Assembly (NCBI RefSeq): GCF_030867095.1
Contig: NC_081832.1
Location: 62,436,444-62,500,443, forward strand
Direction of reading: 5' to 3'
Length of the DNA: 64,000 nt
DNA from: Alligator mississippiensis
Taxonomy: Eukaryota; Chordata; Crocodylia; Alligatoridae
In this document: positions 14,001 to 24,557 of the stretch, one piece after another
Layout of the letters: each line of letters begins with the position of its first letter
Position numbering within the stretch: the first letter of the stretch is position 1
Position numbers and translations under genes: made by a program
The notes under the pieces: generated by a model
What the model saw: only the letters and a program-made list of their open reading frames with translations
Databases searched by the model: none
What the model was told of the DNA's origin: nothing

Positions 14001-15130
14001 TGGGAAGTTTAATGTCAAAGCAGAGTAGACAGGAACTTTGTGTTGGATTTTTAAAGGTAGTTAGATATCTGAAGATGCAATTTGCCACCTAAAACTTTTA
14101 AAATATAGACTTATAAAGTTTATGTCCAGAAGACCTCTATGAAATAAGCTTCTGGTACTCAATTTATCTATTGCTGGAGGAAGAAGAACTGACTTAAACC
14201 TGCAAATATTTAGGCTTGTGGTTTGAGTAAGTCTAGATATTACAAATGCCCTGCTAGACCCCTAGGTAAATATTTAATCTGAGCAATAAGGATATATATG
14301 TTGAAGAGCTTCAGAAATACCTGTCATAATTCCAGTCTGTCCATCACTGGAAATCATAGTAAGTAATAATATCTTTTGTCTTGCAGTGGATGCTGTTTCT
14401 GTACTGGTATTTCTTAGCAGGAACTCGAGGCTGGTGATGTGGTGTAGGACACAGAGATGACATCTCCTGTTTGGACATTTGGGGTGGAAAAAGATTTTCA
14501 AAGTCATTTGAAATTCTCTCATGGCTAAAAGTGATTGGTTTTTAAAATGCTGGTGTACCTCCTTCTTTAATCTATTGCAAAGATCCACAAAACTTAGGTT
14601 GCAATTCAAAGAAATCCCTCCTTTCGGGGACTACAGAACCCAACTGCCTGCTCTTGATTTACCTCCAGCAACCCATCAAGGTAGCAGCTTCCTTTCCAGT
14701 GCTTAAACACTCATATTTATAGACACTACTAATTTTGGGTAGTGATCTACTCTTCCTTGCAATTAGATGTCATTATTGCAATCTCTGTGTATTATCTGGC
14801 AGTTTTAGCTTAAAGAGGCCATATAAAATGATGCCAGTCCTCCTGAGCAGCTGACGTCATCAAGATATCACCTGGGGAGAAGCCTTCATTGGACGGCTAA
14901 TAACAGCAAACCATGTTTGTCATGCCCAAGGATTGATGCTAGCATTTGGAAGTTCTGCTCACAACACACTCGTTGAGCTGCATTTGTCCTTTTGCATTGC
15001 AGGGTGTGCCTGCATGAAAATCAGGCTGTTGATGCTATCCTTTCCAACCTATTTATTCAACAGCCATACATTAGAGGCAGGTCTGTCACTTCTTGACAGA
15101 AGTGCTTGTTAACTTTGAATCTGATGATAA

Positions 15131-15151
15131 GGATAATAATAATAATAATAG
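15131..15151 (+). repeat. (AAT)n microsatellite
   Basis: Uninterrupted ATA/AAT trinucleotide run of about seven units. Confidence 0.9.
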
Positions 15152-15783
15152 AGTGACTCATAAAGTATGGAGGAAAATAGTATTTAAAATTCAGACAGGC
15201 TTGCATAGGTTGCAAAATGATAAACAAAAGGGGCAATGGTAACCCTGTAATTACTAGGTCAGAAACAATGATGCTTTTCACTTTATGTAAACAAATCCAT
15301 TTTCACAGGTGGAAACAGGGGATATAGGATTGCAGAGGAAAGAGCTTACTTAACATGTGTATGCAATTTGGGGTTTGTTGAAAAGATCTGGATCACCCAA
15401 TCACATAAACAGGTGACTACAGGTTTAAAATAGCTTGGAGTATGGAGGTGCTTATACACGCCCAACTGTTGATTGAAACTTTTTGACAAATGTTGCTGAA
15501 TGGAAATGCCATCTCTTCCCTCCCCCTGCCCCCACCCTCCCCCGGAATGTACATATCCTCATGATTTCTTTCTCTTTTTGTGGTCATTTAACTCTGAAAA
15601 AATTTGTGTTGATTTTAATTTATACAAGTGTAAAAATTGGCACCCATCTTTATGAGCAACCCCTGGGACGTGCGCTGAGCATGGTACGCAAGGCCATTTT
15701 GCTCGGCACACTACCACCAGCCCTGGCTCTGGTAACAGCTGCCAGCCATGAAGCCCGGGCTGCTCCCAGTACAGGCAGCGGGC

Positions 15784-15978
15784 AGGCTGCAAACAGTTGC
15801 GCCGGGCTTCACAGCCCTGGCATCAGCTCTATGTTGGCAGCAACTGTGCGTGCACCTCTGAGTGGACAGCGGGAAGGTTGTGCTGCCTCAGGCCCTATAC
15901 CTGCTGTCCACTCCAAGGCGCACATGCACTTGCCAGGACAAAGCTGATGCCAGAGCCTGGAGCAGCTGTTTGCAGCCT
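15784..15978. repeat. GC-rich foldback repeat
   Basis: Inverted arms at 15784-15870 and 15903-15978 share AGGCTGCAAACAG, CTGGCATCAGCT and GAGTGGACAGC blocks around a 32-nt spacer. The surrounding 15655-16130 is equally GC-rich and probably part of the same element, but its ends are unclear. Reading frames of about 150 codons on both strands lie in it and are not conserved genes. Confidence 0.55.
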
Positions 15979-16336
15979 CCTGGCTGCAGCCAGCTCAGGC
16001 TCTGGGTAGCTGCTGCCAACCATGGAGCCCAGGGCTTGCAGCTGAGCCCACCTGACTTCCACCGGCTCCAAGCCCAGCCCAGACCCAGACCCCCACCGAG
16101 ATGAAGCTGGCACTGCCCCTTGCCAGGAGTGCCGCACCTTTGCGGGCTTAGCTGTGCAGGGTGGGTGGGTGGTTGGACTGATGGGCAGGCTGTGGGCCAG
16201 GGCCTCGGCCGGACACGCTGCAGCCTGGGGGCTGCCTCCCTGGGGAAGCACAGGGACTACAGTGGGCTCAGGGCATTGTTGGGTCAGACTTTGTCCGGTG
16301 GTCCAGCAGCCCAACTCCGTGTGCCTGCAGAACTGG

Positions 16337-16480
16337 TTCTGTGTGTCTGTGTGTGCACACATGTGTCTGGTTCTGGATGTGGGTGCATGTGTCTGTTTTG
16401 GATGTGTTCTGGTTCTTTGTGTTTGTGCACGTGTGGTTTTGTGTGTGTGTCTGGTTCTCTGTGTTCATGTGTATGTGTCT
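16337..16480 (+). repeat. TG-rich imperfect repeat
   Basis: Alternating TG with recurring TCTGGTTCT blocks. It directly precedes the pyrimidine tract and follows the GC-rich foldback region. Confidence 0.75.
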
Positions 16481-16493
16481 AGTTCTCTCTCTG

Positions 16494-16573
16494 TTCTCCT
16501 TTTTCTTTCTCTCTCTCTCTCTCCTCTTTTTTCTTTCCCTTTCTCTTTTTTCTTTCTTTTTCCCCTTTCTCTT
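16494..16573 (+). repeat. 80-nt pure pyrimidine tract
   Basis: Only C and T occur for 80 consecutive bases, including a (CT)n core near 16508-16524. Such tracts can form triplex DNA. Confidence 0.9.
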
Positions 16574-16579
16574 ATTTCT

Positions 16580-17994
16580 AGCTCTCTCTCATTGCAACAT
16601 GCTTAACAAAAAAGGAATACACAACAACAAAGGCAACATTTATGCTTATTAAATATACTAATATGCAGTGCGTCTTGCTATGTAAACTCCCCCCATTTTG
16701 TTTTTCTGGCATGCTGGCACTCTGGCACCTTCCAAGGTAGACATTGTGGTTTTTTCGGCACGCCAGCCAAGAAACATTGCCTATCCCTGCTCCAGACACT
16801 CCTGATATAACTGTAGTCACAAGTGTAGTACATTCAGCACACCACATATCCTCCACAGTCATTTCCCCATCTGTCCACTTACGATCCTGCACCCTTCCCC
16901 TATTTTTAAATGCCTGAGGGGAGAAATGAGCCTTGTGGAATGACCTGAAATTCATCAGACTCCAGCTATTTCATATCATGGGGGAATGTAGTTCAAAGCC
17001 ATGGGACACTCACAGGGAACATCTTGCATAATGCTTCACTCGTTTACCAACGAATTTCCAACTTGAGAGCTTCAGCTGATCTCAAGCATGTCAGTATGGC
17101 ATGGAAAGACGTGGGGGAAGTGGCCTTTCATGTTTAGATGGATAGGTCTTGTGATGGATCTGGAGCTAGTCTATAATCATTTATTAATCCTATACGTTGA
17201 CATGATTTTTTTATGTTAACTGTAGGAATATACTGATTCAGTTTAGTAGGCAATTATAAGGAGAATGAGAGGTGAGAGAAGATTTTTTCAAAATAAGTTA
17301 CCCTTCAGTGAAAATTCGAGGGTTGTTTCAGGACAATGGCAGAGGCATTGGCTCTAAGGAGTCTGGTTTGATCTGCTGAGCCTATTCAACTGGAATTGAC
17401 AAGGATTGGAATTCCTACAGCCTTGGCATTGACAAGAACAAATGGATTCTGGCTGGATTAATAAGGAGCGTGATTATTTCAAAAGACAAGATCAGTGTTG
17501 GGGGAGTTTTGAGGGGAATCAGACAGATACAGCCACCTGCTGGGGTGCCTGAAGAAGCCAGGCCTGCCTTGGCCCCTATCACAGGACAGTAGGATAATCA
17601 TGTGGAATGTTTGTCAGTTTAAGATCTTATTTTCTTTCCAAATGCTATATTTTTGCTGGTAAAATAAAATCAATCCTCTAAGAATGCACTTTGCTTATTG
17701 TACACTACAGTTGACACTCTCCAAACATGAACCACTGTTGGACCTGCTGGGTAAGTACAATATATATAGGGCCCAGGGCCCAGTCTAGCAATGGAAGAAT
17801 CCCAAGATTTCACTTAGAGACACTAAGGTGCAAGGCCTCTAATCTGAGGGAGACTATGAAGAGGAGAGAGATTCAGCTAGCCCTGTAAATATGACAGGTC
17901 CATTTATTTTTCATTTCTAATAAGTGTACAATAGAGTATTTCTGGTGCATTTGTAATATTAAATACAAGGTCTGCTTGCAGACGTTCAACAACA
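16580..17994. other. intergenic, no gene recognised
   Basis: A block at about 16690-16790 (GGCATGCTGGCACTCTGGCA, CGGCACGCCAGCCAAGAAAC) looks like the end of an interspersed repeat. The rest shows nothing identifiable. Confidence 0.6.
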
Positions 17995-18014
17995 ACAACC
18001 CAACACACTTTACT

Positions 18015-18210
18015 GGAAGAAGCAATGCATTACTTCAACCTGGCTCTACAGCATCTGTATAGATTGAGTGCTTCAGCAGAGCTTTTTGATGCTTTTATCT
18101 AATAGCTGACTCAATCAGCTATTAGATAAAAGCACCAAAAAAGCCTCGCTAACGTGCCTGACCTATACAGATGTTAGACAAGCTGAGTCCAACTAATGTG
18201 CTGCCTCTTC
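18015..18210. mobile_element. foldback element with a 20-bp perfect core stem
   Basis: The centre is a perfect 20-bp inverted repeat (18090-18109 and 18115-18134) with a 5-nt loop, CTCAA. The outer arms continue the pairing imperfectly through CATCTGTATAG near 18052-18062 and its complement near 18163-18173, out to GAAGAAGC/GCCTCTTC, giving arms of about 95 nt. Weaker similarity may extend to about 17995 and 18235. No coding sequence and no clear target duplication are seen. Confidence 0.7.
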
Positions 18211-18235
18211 TGGGCTAGCACTGGGCTTGGTGTGG

Positions 18236-20943
18236 AAGCGTGTCAAGTTTAAAGCACTGTTCAGTTTTTTTTAACATCTGTAAGCAGCCAAGATGACATT
18301 TAAAAGGTAATAAAGAGCAAAGGTTCCCTTCTCCCTCTTGCTCAAAATAAACTAAATACTAAGTTCCACTTACAGCGGGCAAAAAACAATGGGCACAGTG
18401 CATGGGCAGATGTAGGATTTTGAAAATGGGGGTGCAGATGGTGCAGACCATCATCACTTATAACACATTTTTCTTTATTTAAAGGGACGCTAGAAGGTTT
18501 ATTAATATATTAGGGGGCTAGAAATATAATATTCAGTTTAAGATCAAAGAAAAACAACTATTTGAATGTGCATTAATTTGCACAATCATATACTAAGTTT
18601 AAAAAACCACAACAAACTAGGCAAAAAAGATTCAGAATAGTTGAAAGATATTGTCATTAGTGCCATACTCACTAGAGTTAAATGCACATCTCTTATTCAG
18701 GCTCATAAAGCAAAATCTAGCCACCTTGAGCATCTTGACAGTGCCTCCAATACTTTATTGTCAGTCATTTCTACACCTCAGTAAATATTGCCACACCTGA
18801 CTTAAGTTTTTTAGCTAGAGCTAAAAACAGTCTGCGGGGCTGTGAAATAAAGACATTATCAGGGATGGCTAACAAACAGCACAATTGTAGAAGAAAGAAT
18901 AGTTTGAACAGTGGCCATTAAAAAATGGAGAGAGGGTTGAATTTAGTGTGTAGAATGGAGCAGGAATCAAACGGGGGTGCAACTGGATCTGTTCCTGCCC
19001 CATATCCATATATTTCATACTGTACTGCAAGAAGGGATTTTCAGAAACATTAGGTGTGCAACTGAATGTCAGTCATGAGGTTGTGACTTATGTTCAGACA
19101 GACCAGATGACTCCATATGCAAAAAAAACTATTCAGATGTGTTATGCATGCTCCTACTCATTTGGTAATCACACTCAAATTAAGCATAGAAGTTCATAAT
19201 GCATGCCTAATAACCATCAAAATCAGGCTCGTGGTTTGCATGAAGGTTGTTTCACAAGGAAAAATAATAGTTAATAAACATTCAATAAACATAGAAAGCT
19301 AAAGGCAACATATACTTTAATAGCTATTATATACTGATAACAGCATATCAATATTAAGTATACATCAATACATAATTGATAATACGTTATTATCCATTAT
19401 AGTTAAACGCTTGTCATTTAACTTTTTGTTTATTAAGCACATCTATTTTCTAATATATGTAAATATAATAGTATATGTTACTATGTAATATGTAATAATA
19501 TGTGTACATTAATAAGATACATTATTAATAAACACTATTATTACATAATATATTATTAATATAGTAATCATTTTCATAATTATTAATATTTGTGGAATTT
19601 TATGGGCAATATATGTTAGCATGTGTATGTATGTGTGTGCATATATATAAAATACACACACACACACACAAAGCTGTGTATATATAAATATATATACATT
19701 ATTGCCTTTTATTCCAAAGCTTTCTAAAGCATTTTAGAAACCAAAGGCCTGATCCTGTAGTGCATGTTCTGTGAAAACTTTACAGAAGTCAGTCTGAGCC
19801 TGGGTTGTACGGTACTGTGTATCACTTCGGGTTTTATATAAGCTTCCTAATGCTGTTGCCCTAGCGTGGTAGTTTAAGAAGAAATCAAGTAATGCTCATG
19901 AGGGTATATTAATGGAAAAAAAGGCCTTCTTCTCCCATCATCCCAACCTTGACACTTGCATTCTGGCATTAAGTGTATCCTGGTATATATGTGGCTCAGT
20001 AGGATTTTTTCATCTGTCTATAAACACTCCTATTTATAGCTCTCAGATGTTATAATGGCTTCATCTCATCATCCTGAGAGATCAGATTTACTGGATGTCA
20101 CAATTTAAACCTCCTCTCCCTTCCTTTACAAATTTAGCTAAGAATTACAAAACTTCCATGTTAGCCAATGCTGTACATGGTGATTTCCATTTGCATTTGA
20201 TACCAGAACATCTGTCACACACTCTGTTTATCAGTCTAGAAGCAGGGGAGGAGGGGTGAAACTGGCAGCTGAAAGCATCCAGCTGACCTTTCAAGTCATG
20301 CTTACCAGGCACCATTGCGGCTGTCCAGATGACTTTGCTGTATGTTCTGGGTGAGCCTGTGTTAGAAGGGCAACAGGGTGGGGGAGCATAAGGAAAAAGC
20401 ATGTGACTCTACGTCACAGTGAGCTGCCATGTTTAATGAGCACAAAATATGGCTTCTTTGGCTTCATTTTACATGGAGACCTTTCTCCTTGTTTCACTCT
20501 ACTGCTGTATTTCTGTCTTTAACTCATTTGCCTTCAGTGGGAGTAGTGATGATAAACATTTTAAAGCCCTTAACATTAAACTTAATTATTTTAATTTTTT
20601 ATTATTAGCAGATCTGTTCAATTCCTAGTGTCTGTAATCAAATTTATTGTACCTCTGTTTGTTCATATCCATGTTTATGTCTTCTGCCACCTAATTTTGC
20701 CTCAGGGAAAAACTGCAAAGCTACCACTTGTTTCTTTCGAGATTTAAAAAAAACACAAAAGAAAACATTGTCTTTTGAAAGTACTTTCTAAAGAAAACTT
20801 CAATGCGACTTATAATCATAAATGCCTACATCTTTTTTTTTTAAATGGGACTTTGGTTCTTATGTCATTTAGGAGTTTTTAAAAATGGTATCCCTTGTCT
20901 CTGTGTCTCATTTCTACACTCTTAAGAAATAAAAGATAATGTC
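18236..20943. other. intergenic, no gene recognised
   Basis: Contains a GGGCACAGTGCATGGGCA block near 18390 that may be a repeat end and a strongly AT-rich stretch at 19310-19700. No coding signal. Confidence 0.65.
19654..19670 (+). repeat. (CA)n microsatellite in AT-rich DNA
   Basis: A short CA run lies within a strongly AT-rich stretch (about 19310-19700) with many TATA and TAATA repeats. Nothing else is recognised in that stretch. Confidence 0.85.
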
Positions 20944-20958
20944 ACATTGGATCTAATG

Positions 20959-21167
20959 GCAGGCAAGCTTCTTTGGGTAGATGTGGTACCTTTTATCAGG
21001 GCAACTGAGTCGTTAGAAAAAAGCTTTAAGTGTGCTTGTGCCTGAAAGCTTGCAAAGAACTTTTTTTCCAATGACTCAGTTGGTCTAATAAAAGATATCA
21101 CATCTACCCAAAGAAGCTTGCCTGCCTATGTCCTTAGGCCAACACGGCTACAACCAAAAACACTGCA
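20959..21167 (+). mobile_element. hairpin retroelement with 15-bp target-site duplication
   Basis: This 209-bp element is bounded by a perfect 15-bp direct repeat, ACATTGGATCTAATG (20944-20958 and 21168-21182). Inside are 51-nt inverted arms (20960-21010 and 21074-21124, about 46 of 51 paired) around a 63-nt loop, then a 3' part with CCAACACGGCTACAACC and an A-rich end. The long direct repeats and A-rich end suggest insertion by LINE machinery, although the inverted arms resemble a MITE. I cannot name the family. Confidence 0.75.
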
Positions 21168-21182
21168 ACATTGGATCTAATG

Positions 21183-21920
21183 ACACTCTCTCCAAATAAG
21201 TGATTCTCAGAATCATTAAGAAGGCTGGAAAAAGAAGAACAAACAAAAACAAGAAAAAAGAAACAAACAGAAAAAAAATACAAAAACAAAACTTCACAAA
21301 AGTGTACCACTATAGATATGTATGAACAGACCAATTTCTGATACAGCCTGTGTGAACACTGCACGGTTTGAGACTGTTAGGTATCTTGGTGATGGGATGG
21401 GTAAAGTTTGGTGTAAAATGTCAGTATATATTATGCAGGTTCTTTTTATCTTGTTTTTCTTCCTCTTATTCAGTTGTTGCACTCCTGATCACCCGGTATC
21501 TCTACCGGGAGGTCGAACGGGCAAATCTCAGACCAGAAGGCAGTGAGGTCTGACAGGGAGGAAAGGGGCCTCAGGTATAGGTGGCGATGCTATTCGGTAG
21601 TGCTTGCAACAGGCCTCGGCCCTCAGGGTGAAGGGACCACGTGGAGAAAACCCAGCTCTACAGGCGACTTGCAGCCCTGACGGGTCAGTGGGCCCAGCCA
21701 GGTCCGTGGCCTGAAGCTGCTCCTCAGCTGGGGGCCTGAGCCATGGCCCAGTTTGCAAATTGCAAGCCCCACCCAACTCCTCAAGCTGAGGCTGAAATCT
21801 GCAGCTGACCCCTAAACTTGGTGCGCAGCACTGAGTGCCCCAGGGAGCCGCAGAGGCCGCAGCCACCTCCTTCATCTGCCGCCTGCACACACTCATCGCG
21901 TCTAGAAATAGCTTTGCCCC
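21183..21920. other. upstream flank of the CPEB4 promoter
   Basis: An A-rich run (21226-21295) is followed by DNA that rises steadily in GC toward the CpG island. A 132-codon frame on the - strand at 21528-21926 has no recognisable domain. Confidence 0.6.
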
Positions 21921-21924
21921 AACC

Positions 21925-22044
21925 AAAGATGGCTACGCAGTGGCGGCTTCACTCCCCGTGTTAGCCCGCTAGCCAGCCTCCTGCCCTAACTCAAGATGGC
22001 TACCGAAAGGACGCTGCCGCCGACGTGCCCCAAACAAACATGGC
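21925..22044 (+). promoter_or_regulatory. three YY1-like motifs at the upstream edge of the island
   Basis: Three copies of an AA(N)ATGGC motif occur in the same orientation: AAAGATGGC at 21925-21933, AAGATGGC at 21993-22000 and AACATGGC at 22037-22044. The first two continue with TAC. YY1 recognises AAnATGGCGGC-like sites near start sites of housekeeping promoters. The clustering just upstream of the GC boxes is seen; factor binding is inferred. Confidence 0.4.
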
Positions 22045-22820
22045 TTCCCACGCCCTGGAAGAGGCTGGAGGCCGCGGGGGGGAGGGGCCTGAGCCGGAGG
22101 CGGCAGAGGGGCGGGGCGGGTTGGCCCCGCCCCAACCGGAAGTGCCGCGCCGCTCGCTCCAGCTGGTTGTCATTTCGCTCGGCGGCTCCGCGCTGAGGAG
22201 ACGGGCTCGGCGGCGCGGCCGGGGACGAGGAGGGAGGCACTGGCCGGAGATCCGAAGCGGCCGCCGAGGCCCCGCCCCGCCCCGCCGGCGGTGTCTTACA
22301 TGAGGGGGGAGCGGCCGCCGGCCCTGCCCCGCCACCCCCGGGCAGCCGGGCCGGCACCTTCCATGGGGCAGAGCCGAGCCCGCCCCGCCGCCGCCCTCAA
22401 GGAGGCAGCTGCTCTGCTGAGGTAAACCCCCCCGTCGCCACCGCCGCTGCCGCCACCGCCAGGACTCGTGAGACGGGCGCGGGGCTCCCCAGACGCTGGG
22501 ACACCGGCCGGCTGGATGCCGCGTCCCTGAGGGCCCTCCCCGCCCCGCTCCTGCCGCTGCAGGGAGCCAGGCCCCTCCTTCCCCGGCCTCCCGTCCGTCC
22601 GCCCGCCCCGCTCCCCCCGGCTCATCTCTGCGATGCCGACCTTCCTCCTCGGCCCGGCGGGACTGGCGTGACGCTCCTCGGACACCCCCCGCCTGCCCGC
22701 CCCCTCCTGCCCGGGCACTGCTCCGAGACCGTGCACGGCCGGCACCGGCGGCTGCAGCAGGGCACCGAGCCTCCGCCCGCCCCCGCACCGCCCCCCTGAA
22801 TGCTGAAATCCTCCTCCCCT
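21970..22820 (+). promoter_or_regulatory. CPEB4: CpG-island promoter of CPEB4
   Basis: The base composition shifts abruptly to very GC- and CpG-rich DNA here, unlike everything else in the window. There are GC boxes (GGGGCGGGGCGGG at 22108-22120 and further C-rich copies at 22268-22285). An ETS-type site, ACCGGAAGTG, lies at 22135-22144. No TATA box is obvious, as is usual for island promoters. Transcription probably starts within or just after 22140-22300, but no start site can be fixed from sequence alone. Confidence 0.8.
22300..22425 (+). other. upstream ORF in the CPEB4 5' UTR
   Basis: An ATG at 22300 opens a 41-codon reading frame with a second in-frame ATG at 22363, ending at TAA 22423-22425. 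It would lie in the leader if transcription begins upstream of 22300. It may act in translational control rather than encode a product. Its last sense codon overlaps a possible splice donor, GAG|GTAAAC, at 22421/22422. Confidence 0.35.
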
Positions 22821-22825
22821 GCAAG

Positions 22826-23432
22826 GACTTCTGAACAGGACGCAGATATATATTAGATTATAGAGCGTTTATTAAATTATTCCAGATTTAAATCTATATT
22901 TTTTTGTTGCCGAGGGGAAAGGGGACCAGGCATCATCGTATCTTTTGTCTTTTTTTTTTTCCACCCCGCCCCACCACCACCTCCTCCCCACTCCTGCCTC
23001 TTAACTCATTTATGGGCACGTCAAGGCTGCTGAGGAGGAGAAGAACAGAATAGCAAAACCTCTTCCTACGCCCCCAGAAGCTCCCCCGGCTCCTTTTTTC
23101 TTCCTTGTTGCTGTGCATTTCCTTTGGAAAAGGAAACCTCTTATTTTGCAAACCAAAGATTTATTTTTCCCTTCCTCCTGGCCAAAGGAAGGAAGTGAAT
23201 ACAAATTGACCCCCACCCCCCTTCTAAAATAGTCTGAGAGATTTATCTTCTAAGAAAGTAGAATTTGTATCCAAATCAGAGACATAGCCTGGGCTGAGGG
23301 AGAAACTGGAATATCTAGGTTAAAGCGAGGTATCTGTTAGCCTCTCTTGGGGGTGGGGGGGGGGGGGAGAAGAGGTAAACACTAAACATCCACTTGTTCT
23401 TACAGGAAGAGTTCAAATCCTAAATATAATAA
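22826..23432 (+). other. CPEB4: probable CPEB4 5' untranslated region
   Basis: Between the CpG island and the start codon the sequence is AT-rich (22845-22905), then pyrimidine-rich (22940-22990), then carries a G tract (five Gs, T, thirteen Gs) at 23349-23367. No long conserved reading frame is seen. A plausible acceptor (CTTGTTCTTACAG, AG at 23404-23405) precedes the last 27 leader bases, so part of this stretch may be removed as a 5' UTR intron in some transcripts. Confidence 0.5.
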
Positions 23433-24557
23433 ATGGGGGATTACGGGTTTGGAGTGTTAGTGCAAAACAACACTGGGAATAAGTCAGCTTTTCCAGTCAG
23501 ATTTCATCCACATCTGCAGCCTCCGCACCATCATCAAAATGCAACCCCCAGCCCTGCTGCTTTTATAAATAATAACACAGCTGCCAATGGCAGTAGTGCT
23601 GGGTCAGCTTGGCTCTTTCCTGCTCCAGCTGCCCATAACATTCAGGATGAGATTCTGGGGTCAGAAAAATCTAAAAGTCAGCAACAGGAAAAGCAAGAGT
23701 CCCTAGAAAAACAGCAGCTTTCCCCTAGTCAGAGTCAGGAAGCAGGCATGCTGCCTGAACCCGAGAAAGCGAAATCTGAAGAGAATCAGGGAGATAATTC
23801 TTCAGAGAATGGCAACGGGAAGGAGAAAATAAGAATAGAATCACCAGTGTTAACAGGATTTGATTATCAAGAAGCTTCAGGGCTAGGCACTTCAACTCAG
23901 CCCTTAACATCCACTGCATCTTCTCTGACTGGTTTTAGTAACTGGTCTGCAGCGATAGCTCCTTCGTCTTCGACAATAATCAATGAAGATGCAAGTTTTT
24001 TTCACCAGGGAGGGGTCCCTGCTGCCTCAGCGAATAATGGTGCTCTGCTGTTTCAGAATTTTCCACATCATGTCAGCCCTGGCTTTGGAGGTAGCTTTTC
24101 CCCCCAGATTGGACCCCTCTCTCAACACCACCCTCATCACCCCCATTTTCAGCATCATCACAATCAGCATCAGCAACAGAGGAGGTCTCCTGCAAGCCCT
24201 CATCCACCTCCATTTACACATAGAAATGCTGCTTTTAATCAACTGCCTCATTTGGCTAATAATCTTAACAAACCACCTTCTCCATGGAGCAGCTACCAAA
24301 GCCCATCACCTACACCATCTTCATGGAGCCCTGGTGGCGGTGGATACGGTGGGTGGGGAGGGTCCCAAGGTCGAGACCACCGTAGGGGACTGAATGGAGG
24401 GATAACACCCCTGAACTCCATCTCCCCCCTGAAGAAGAATTTTGCAAGTAATCATATCCAGTTGCAGAAGTATGCTCGGCCCAGCTCTGCCTTTGCTCCA
24501 AAATCTTGGATGGAAGACAGTTTGAATCGAGCTGACAACAACATTTTTCCTTTTCAG
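23433..24557 (+). CDS. CPEB4: CPEB4 first coding exon (N-terminal 375 residues)
   Basis: This exon encodes the disordered N-terminal half of cytoplasmic polyadenylation element binding protein 4. The family binds CPE elements in mRNA 3' UTRs and controls poly(A) length and translation, in neurons, mitosis and stress. The protein opens MGDYGFGVLVQNNTGNKSAF, which I recognise as the CPEB4 N-terminus, and stays near-identical to vertebrate CPEB4 throughout. Visible features are a PPHHH patch near residue 30, a Q-rich stretch near 82-100, a His-rich cluster at about 232-246 followed by QQQRR, many S/T-P sites, and a Gly/Tyr/Trp patch at about 301-313. In the family this region drives phosphorylation-controlled condensation. 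Two in-frame stops (TAA TAA) sit directly before the ATG, so the start is certain. Its context is weak at -3 (T) but has G at +4. The exon is exactly 375 codons and ends at CAG|GTGAGAG. Reading on into the intron adds only ten codons before a stop. The RRMs are not in this exon. Confidence 0.97.

Larger units (their letters stand above)
5727..15654. other. intergenic, no gene recognised
   Basis: About 10 kb of AT-rich DNA with two short tandem repeats, a MIR-like remnant and one copy of a short repeat family. No exon with recognisable protein similarity and flanking splice sites was found on either strand. Confidence 0.65.

Noticed and set aside
15483-16362. Frames of about 150 codons on both strands
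   Set aside because: They fall in the GC-rich foldback and flanking low-complexity DNA and show no protein family features.
18015-18210. MicroRNA precursor
   Set aside because: The stem is long enough, but its arms extend as in a foldback element and no known microRNA seed was recognised.
21528-21926. Upstream divergent gene sharing the CPEB4 promoter
   Set aside because: A 132-codon - strand frame is present but has no recognisable domain. A divergent non-coding transcript cannot be excluded from sequence.
22000-22824. 274-codon open frame on the - strand
   Set aside because: It lies wholly in the CpG island, where stops are rare. It is composed of Arg/Gly/Ala/Pro runs, has no domain, and overlaps the promoter of CPEB4.
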